From positions 1 to 10,348 of the forward strand of contig JALZVZ010000007.1 in the NCBI GenBank assembly GCA_023299945.1: a stretch of 10,348 bases of DNA. The letters are read 5' to 3'. The position numbers were made by a program, and so were the translations under genes. Under the pieces are notes generated by a model. That model searched no databases. It was given only the letters and a program-made list of their open reading frames with translations, and had not been told where the DNA came from. How positions within the stretch are numbered: the first letter of the stretch is position 1; every line of letters begins with the position of its first letter. Shown here piece after piece: positions 7,001 to 10,348 of this stretch. The stretch is from Altererythrobacter sp. GTDB lineage: Bacteria > Pseudomonadota > Alphaproteobacteria > Sphingomonadales > Sphingomonadaceae.

Positions 7001-7438
7001 ATGCGTACAGTATCACAAGAAAAAATGGCGATTGTAAAATCAACAGCACCGGCGCTGGAAAAGCACGGTGTTGAGATTACCACAGCAATGTATGCGCGCC
7101 TTTTCCAAGATGCAGAAATCAAGAAAATGTTTGATGATGCAGCGCAAGAAAGCGGCGAACAGCCGCGCAAATTGGCCGCAGCAATTCTGGCCTATTCCAA
7201 AAATATCGACAAGCTGGCGAACCTTGGTTCAGCGGTCAATAAGATGGTCGCGCGCCATGTTGAAACGGGCGTCCAAGCGGAACATTACCCGTATGTGGCA
7301 GAGGCGCTACTGCCAGCCATTCGCGATGTGCTGGGCGCGGATGTGGCGACCGATACCGTGCTTGATGCATGGGGCGATGCCTATTGGATGCTGGCCGATA
7401 TTTTGATCGCCGCTGAAACGGAGGCGCGCGCCGCCTAA
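7001..7438 (+). CDS. single-domain bacterial haemoglobin (Vitreoscilla/flavohaemoglobin-type globin)
   Basis: A 145-residue cytoplasmic haem protein resembling Vitreoscilla haemoglobin (146 residues) and the globin domain of Hmp, with no attached reductase. Such globins bind oxygen, aid respiration at low oxygen and can detoxify nitric oxide when supplied with electrons. Key residues align with Vitreoscilla Hb: Tyr31 (B10), Gln54 (E7, in QESGEQP), proximal His86 (F8, in VARHVETG), and Tyr96 and Glu139, matching the Tyr95/Glu137 that hydrogen-bond to the proximal His. LDAWGDAY (121-128) is the conserved H-helix segment. AGGAG seven bases before the ATG at 7001 fixes the start; an ATG four bases earlier is out of frame. 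A perfect FNR-type box upstream suggests induction at low oxygen or by NO. The gene ends only nine bases from the convergent thioesterase stop. No partner reductase is identifiable nearby. Confidence 0.95.
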   Translation: MRTVSQEKMAIVKSTAPALEKHGVEITTAMYARLFQDAEIKKMFDDAAQESGEQPRKLAAAILAYSKNIDKLANLGSAVNKMVARHVETGVQAEHYPYVAEALLPAIRDVLGADVATDTVLDAWGDAYWMLADILIAAETEARAA

Positions 7439-7447
7439 GCGTAACTC

Positions 7448-8236
7448 TTAGCCCAGAGTGACAGGCACGCGCGGCAATACGCCGGTTTGGCTGGAGATCG
7501 CCAGCAGCTTTCCATCTTCGCTAAAGTGACGCGCATCGCCGTGGGCAACGCCGCGGTCAAAGGCCGACATTTGCGTGACGGATAGCACCCAGCCATGTTT
7601 CGCAGGCTGGATAAAGCGCAAGGTCGCATCCAGACTGGACCCTGCATGAGCGCGGGGATGTGCACCGAGGAAAAAGTCGGAAATAATTGCCAGTTGGCAA
7701 GCATCAATATCAAACCCACCAAGCGGGCGAACCCATGTCGCTTCTAATCCGTTTTCATGATCTTCAAAGGCGGTGCGGCGCTCATATTGCCCAATCAAAT
7801 TAGCGGGCGAGGCGTTCATATCAACCGGCTTAATCGAGCATTCCTCAGGCGGCGGCGCCTCTGGCATTTTTGCAAAAATCTGTTGCTCTGACGGCTCCCG
7901 CGCGCCCACGGCGGCCAGCACGCTTTGCACCAGCATTTCGCCGCGAAACACCGCGACATTCCATTGCCCAATTGACCGCCCGCCGCCGCGCTGTTCGCAG
8001 CGTATGGTCAGTTCTTCGGCGCGCTGTGTGGGCACGAGGAATTGGATCGTTGCCCACAATAGCGGCTGCTGCGTGCACACTTCCAGCGCGTCTATCGCGG
8101 CGGCCATTGCCACGCCGCCCATTACATGGCCCGCGCCATCGGGGCCAACGGTGGCTGGCGGGGTTACCATCAGCGTGAACTCATCTTCGCGGTTCGCTGG
8201 AACCACGCGCCAATAAGGATATTCCGCGATGCTCAT
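7448..8236 (-). CDS. acyl-CoA thioesterase-family protein (double hotdog, TesB-like)
   Basis: A 262-residue protein with two hotdog halves, as in TesB-type acyl-CoA thioesterases that hydrolyse acyl-CoA to free acid and CoA. The first half includes GHVMGGVAMAAAIDAL (36-51), the typical hotdog glycine turn and central helix, followed by an LLWATIQFLVPT strand (59-70). The second half shows SDFFL (186-190), SLDATLRF (201-208) and HGDARHFSEDGKLLAISSQT (232-251), which resemble the conserved end of TesB-like proteins. The physiological substrate is unknown. The start at 8236 lies ten bases after the dcd stop with no obvious Shine-Dalgarno sequence, so translation may depend on ribosomes finishing dcd. 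The two therefore look like an operon, although their functions are unrelated. Its end faces the globin gene with a nine-base gap and no terminator in between. Confidence 0.82.
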   Translation of the reverse strand: MSIAEYPYWRVVPANREDEFTLMVTPPATVGPDGAGHVMGGVAMAAAIDALEVCTQQPLLWATIQFLVPTQRAEELTIRCEQRGGGRSIGQWNVAVFRGEMLVQSVLAAVGAREPSEQQIFAKMPEAPPPEECSIKPVDMNASPANLIGQYERRTAFEDHENGLEATWVRPLGGFDIDACQLAIISDFFLGAHPRAHAGSSLDATLRFIQPAKHGWVLSVTQMSAFDRGVAHGDARHFSEDGKLLAISSQTGVLPRVPVTLG

Positions 8237-8246
8237 CTGTTAAGAA

Positions 8247-8801
8247 TTATAACTTCGGCAGCGTGACGCCGCGCTGGCCCATATATTTGCCTGCACGGTC
8301 AGCATAGGTCGTCTCGCAAGGCTCATTGCCTTTGAGGAACAGGAATTGGCACGCACCTTCATTGGCGTATATTTTCGCAGGCAGCGGTGTGGTGTTGGAA
8401 AATTCCAGTGTCACATGACCTTCCCAGCCCGGCTCAAGCGGGGTGACATTCACAATAATCCCGCAGCGCGCATAGGTCGATTTGCCAAGGCAGATCACCA
8501 GCACATCTTTCGGAATGCGGAAATATTCGACCGTGCGGGCCAGTGCAAAGGAATTGGGCGGAATGATGCAGCAATCGGTTTCGCGATCGACGAAGTTTTT
8601 CGGATCAAATTCCTTGGGGTCGATGATGCTGCTATCGACGTTGGTGAAGATCTTAAATTCAGGCGCAACCCGCGCGTCATAACCATAAGAACTAAGCCCG
8701 TATGAGATGCAGCCATCGCGGCGCTGGGCCTCAACAAACGGCTCGATCATGCCAGTTGATTGAGCCTGCTCGCGTATCCATTTGTCTGAAAGTATTGCCA
8801 T
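8247..8801 (-). CDS. dcd: dCTP deaminase
   Basis: Deaminates dCTP to dUTP, supplying dUMP for thymidylate synthesis; a cytoplasmic trimer. The 184 residues are the usual length of the family and contain its hallmarks: [13 protein letters not shown] (37-49), the GKSTYARCG segment (106-114, with Ser108 and Arg112 in the active site), [13 protein letters not shown] (117-129) and [21 protein letters not shown] (129-149), in which Glu133 is the catalytic general base (Glu138 in E. coli). The C-terminus [13 protein letters not shown] is typical of this branch. The monofunctional deaminase is favoured over the bifunctional dCTP deaminase/dUTPase on overall appearance only. The start at 8801 is supported by [10 protein letters not shown], the family's standard N-terminus. 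A GGAA about eleven bases upstream is a weak ribosome site and lies in a possible hairpin. The thioesterase follows ten bases downstream. Confidence 0.96.
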   Translation of the reverse strand: MAILSDKWIREQAQSTGMIEPFVEAQRRDGCISYGLSSYGYDARVAPEFKIFTNVDSSIIDPKEFDPKNFVDRETDCCIIPPNSFALARTVEYFRIPKDVLVICLGKSTYARCGIIVNVTPLEPGWEGHVTLEFSNTTPLPAKIYANEGACQFLFLKGNEPCETTYADRAGKYMGQRGVTLPKL

Positions 8802-8825
8802 GGCTGCACGATTCCGGAAGCAGCC
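8802..8825 (-). promoter_or_regulatory. possible hairpin abutting the dcd start codon
   Basis: On the minus strand GGCTGC (8825-8820) and GCAGCC (8807-8802) form a perfect 6-base-pair GC-rich stem around a 12-base loop that itself contains the palindrome TTCCGGAA. The stem ends immediately before the dcd ATG and encloses the only GGAA that could serve as a ribosome site, so it could restrain translation. There is no U-run, so a terminator for the upstream gene is unlikely. Chance formation is possible. Confidence 0.3.
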
Positions 8826-8869
8826 GAGTCGGGCAAGGCGGCGGGAAAACTAATCCCCGAAATCGCGCA

Positions 8870-9397
8870 TTATAACTTCTTCGCACCCAGCTTCGGATTG
8901 AGACCAGCTACATGGTTGAGCCACTTCTTTGGGCGGCGCAGCATCTTTTCTGGATAGCTCACTTTGAGGCCGACAATCTGCGCCACTTTGCCGACGAAAT
9001 GAATGCAATTGCGCGTGTCGAGGTCGTAATATTTGCCCGGTGCATCGCGCCATTTTTTCATCTCTGCTACGATCCGGTAATATTGCGCATCGCTGATGGT
9101 GAGGGTGAAGTGCTTATTGGTTTTTTTAAGGTATTTCGGCTTTTCAATTGAGATATCATGCACCACCGGCCCGCGCAGGATAGCGGGCGACACATTCTTC
9201 GCGGTGAAGCCGTAATTCTCGCTGATTTTGCGGCCATTGCTTTCCAGTTCGCCCGACAGTGCGATGAAAGTGTGAGGGTAACGGCCGAACATGACCGAGC
9301 CATTGAAGCTGTGAAATGTCACTTGAACATCGGCCATCGCTGGCGTGGTCCAAGCAGACGCAAGCAGCGCGGCAAGCAAGGTTAGAAAACGTGTCAT
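8870..9397 (-). CDS. secreted protein of unknown function, possible permuted papain-like fold
   Basis: I do not recognise a named family. The 175-residue product begins with a clear signal peptide (MTRFLTLLAALLASAWTTPAMA, cleaved near residue 22), so it is exported to the periplasm or beyond. The mature part is mixed hydrophobic/basic with a Lys/Arg-rich C-terminal tail (151-175). Two features suggest a circularly permuted NlpC/P60 (papain-like) fold: a strand with histidine, RYPHTFIALSG (39-49, His42), and later a cysteine at a helix start, DTRNCIHFVGKVAQIVGL (127-144, Cys131). In permuted members of this superfamily the His precedes the Cys, as here. This is inference from pattern only. No Shine-Dalgarno sequence is evident before the ATG at 9397. 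The gene lies 32 bases after the putA stop and 68 bases before dcd, so it may be cotranscribed with putA. Confidence 0.7.
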   Translation of the reverse strand: MTRFLTLLAALLASAWTTPAMADVQVTFHSFNGSVMFGRYPHTFIALSGELESNGRKISENYGFTAKNVSPAILRGPVVHDISIEKPKYLKKTNKHFTLTISDAQYYRIVAEMKKWRDAPGKYYDLDTRNCIHFVGKVAQIVGLKVSYPEKMLRRPKKWLNHVAGLNPKLGAKKL

Positions 9398-9429
9398 GGC
9401 TGCAGTTTACTGGGCTTTTCTCAGCTTGC

Positions 9430-10348
9430 CTAGCCACCTGCAAGCAGGCTGGCATTTCCGCCCGCGGCTGTGGTGTCTGTGCATGTGACCCGCTCTGTCG
9501 CAAATCGCGCGACATAATGCGGGCCGCCTGCCTTGGGGCCAGTTCCTGACAACCCTTCACCGCCAAATGGCTGGCTTTCCACCACCGCGCCGATCTGGTT
9601 GCGATTGACGTAGAGATTGCCGACTTTCGCGCGGCGCTCAACCAAAGCCCGCGTGGCGGCAATGCGCGAATGCAGTCCAAGCGTTAGGCCGTATTTTTGG
9701 GCGTTGATATCCTCGACCACTTCCGCAAGGTCTTCGGCCTTGAACCGCGCGACATGCAGGATCGGGCCAAATTGTTCGGCATCCAAATCTGCAATCGAAC
9801 CGATTTCAATGATTGTCGGCGCGACGAAAGTGCCTTGCGCTGTTTCGTTTGGAAGCCCGCATTGGATCACGCGGTTACCCTTTGCGCGCATGGAGGCAAT
9901 ATGCACCTCCAGCCCAGCCTTAGCCTCTGAATCAATCACGGGGCCAACATCTGTTGCCAAGTCTGCCGGATCGCCGATTGTCAGCGCGGCGAACCCGCCT
10001 TCGATCATCGTAAGCATGGGTTCTGCAATATCTTCTTGCAGGTAAAGGACGCGCAAAGCGGAGCAACGCTGGCCCGCGCTTTGAAACGCGCTGGCCACAA
10101 CGTCGCGCACGACCTGTTCTGGCAAAGCGCTGGAATCTACGATCATCGCATTCAGCCCGCCGGTCTCTGCAATCAGGGTTGCAATTGGGCCATCGCGCAT
10201 CGCCAGGCTGCGGTTGATTGCGCGTGCAGTACTGGTTGATCCGGTGAAGGCTACGCCGCAAATATCGCGATGCGCTGTCAGCGCCGCGCCCACTGCACCG
10301 TCGCCCGGGATCAGCTGAAGCACTTCTTCAGGGATGCCTGCATCATGG
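9430..10348 (-). CDS. putA: bifunctional proline dehydrogenase / P5C dehydrogenase PutA, C-terminal part (5' end outside window)
   Basis: PutA oxidises proline to glutamate. The visible 305 codons, open to the right edge, are the C-terminal part of the aldehyde dehydrogenase domain that oxidises glutamate-semialdehyde with NAD+; the proline dehydrogenase half is outside. Seen in order: VLQLIPGDG, the cofactor-binding FTGST, AETGGLNAM with the ALDH glutamate, SAGQRCSALR with the catalytic cysteine (codon 10063-10065), PTIIEI, QFGPILHV, and the PutA hallmark PFGGEGLSGTGPKAGGPHYV followed by RFATERVT. The product stops after GGNASLLAGG, so it lacks the extra C-terminal domain of the longest PutA proteins and belongs to a short form. 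A stand-alone P5C dehydrogenase is possible in principle because the N-terminal half is unseen, but the hallmark segments and the tail favour PutA. Confidence 0.93.
   Translation of the reverse strand, partial: HDAGIPEEVLQLIPGDGAVGAALTAHRDICGVAFTGSTSTARAINRSLAMRDGPIATLIAETGGLNAMIVDSSALPEQVVRDVVASAFQSAGQRCSALRVLYLQEDIAEPMLTMIEGGFAALTIGDPADLATDVGPVIDSEAKAGLEVHIASMRAKGNRVIQCGLPNETAQGTFVAPTIIEIGSIADLDAEQFGPILHVARFKAEDLAEVVEDINAQKYGLTLGLHSRIAATRALVERRAKVGNLYVNRNQIGAVVESQPFGGEGLSGTGPKAGGPHYVARFATERVTCTDTTAAGGNASLLAGG

Noticed and set aside
9424..9445. Inverted repeat GCTTGC/GCAAGC spanning the putA stop codon
   Set aside because: Six-base arms without a following T-run on either strand; it overlaps coding sequence and is likely chance.

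Overview
The window looks like ordinary chromosome from an alphaproteobacterium, most likely a sphingomonad of the Erythrobacter/Altererythrobacter kind. That placement is an inference from the overall look of the proteins (a large TonB-dependent receptor, a short-form PutA tail, a 184-residue dCTP deaminase, a Vitreoscilla-type globin) and moderate GC content; no rRNA or other marker gene is present. Nearly every base is coding. I see no tRNA, rRNA, insertion sequence, CRISPR array, phage gene or long repeat.

Layout from left to right. Positions 1-2484 (minus strand) hold a membrane acyltransferase with a C-terminal SGNH domain, followed by dapB (lysine/peptidoglycan precursor synthesis). 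The two overlap by 65 bases and dapB runs off the left edge. A 43-base divergent gap with an 18-base imperfect palindrome separates the acyltransferase from a class III sirtuin deacylase (cobB, plus strand, 2528-3232). Next is a ZnuD-like TonB-dependent receptor (3412-5562), preceded by a 19-base palindrome that closely resembles a Zur (zinc uptake repressor) operator and followed by a strong bidirectional terminator.

From 5631 to 6809 (minus) there is a saccharopine dehydrogenase-like / trans-acting enoyl reductase-family protein. It is divergent from a single-domain bacterial haemoglobin (7001-7438, plus). The 191-base gap between them carries a perfect FNR/FixK-type site, TTGAT-N4-ATCAA. 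The rest is minus strand, in transcription order: the ALDH end of putA (proline catabolism, running off the right edge), a small secreted protein with a possible permuted papain-like His/Cys pair, dcd (dCTP deaminase) and a double-hotdog acyl-CoA thioesterase.

The most informative results are two gene/operator pairings read directly from the sequence: a zinc-type outer-membrane receptor under a Zur-like box, and an oxygen/NO-type globin under an FNR-family box. Other observations are the 65-base acyltransferase/dapB overlap, a hairpin abutting the dcd start codon, and the unassigned secreted protein. I found no convincing sign of a new multi-gene system; most genes are housekeeping or common accessory functions.
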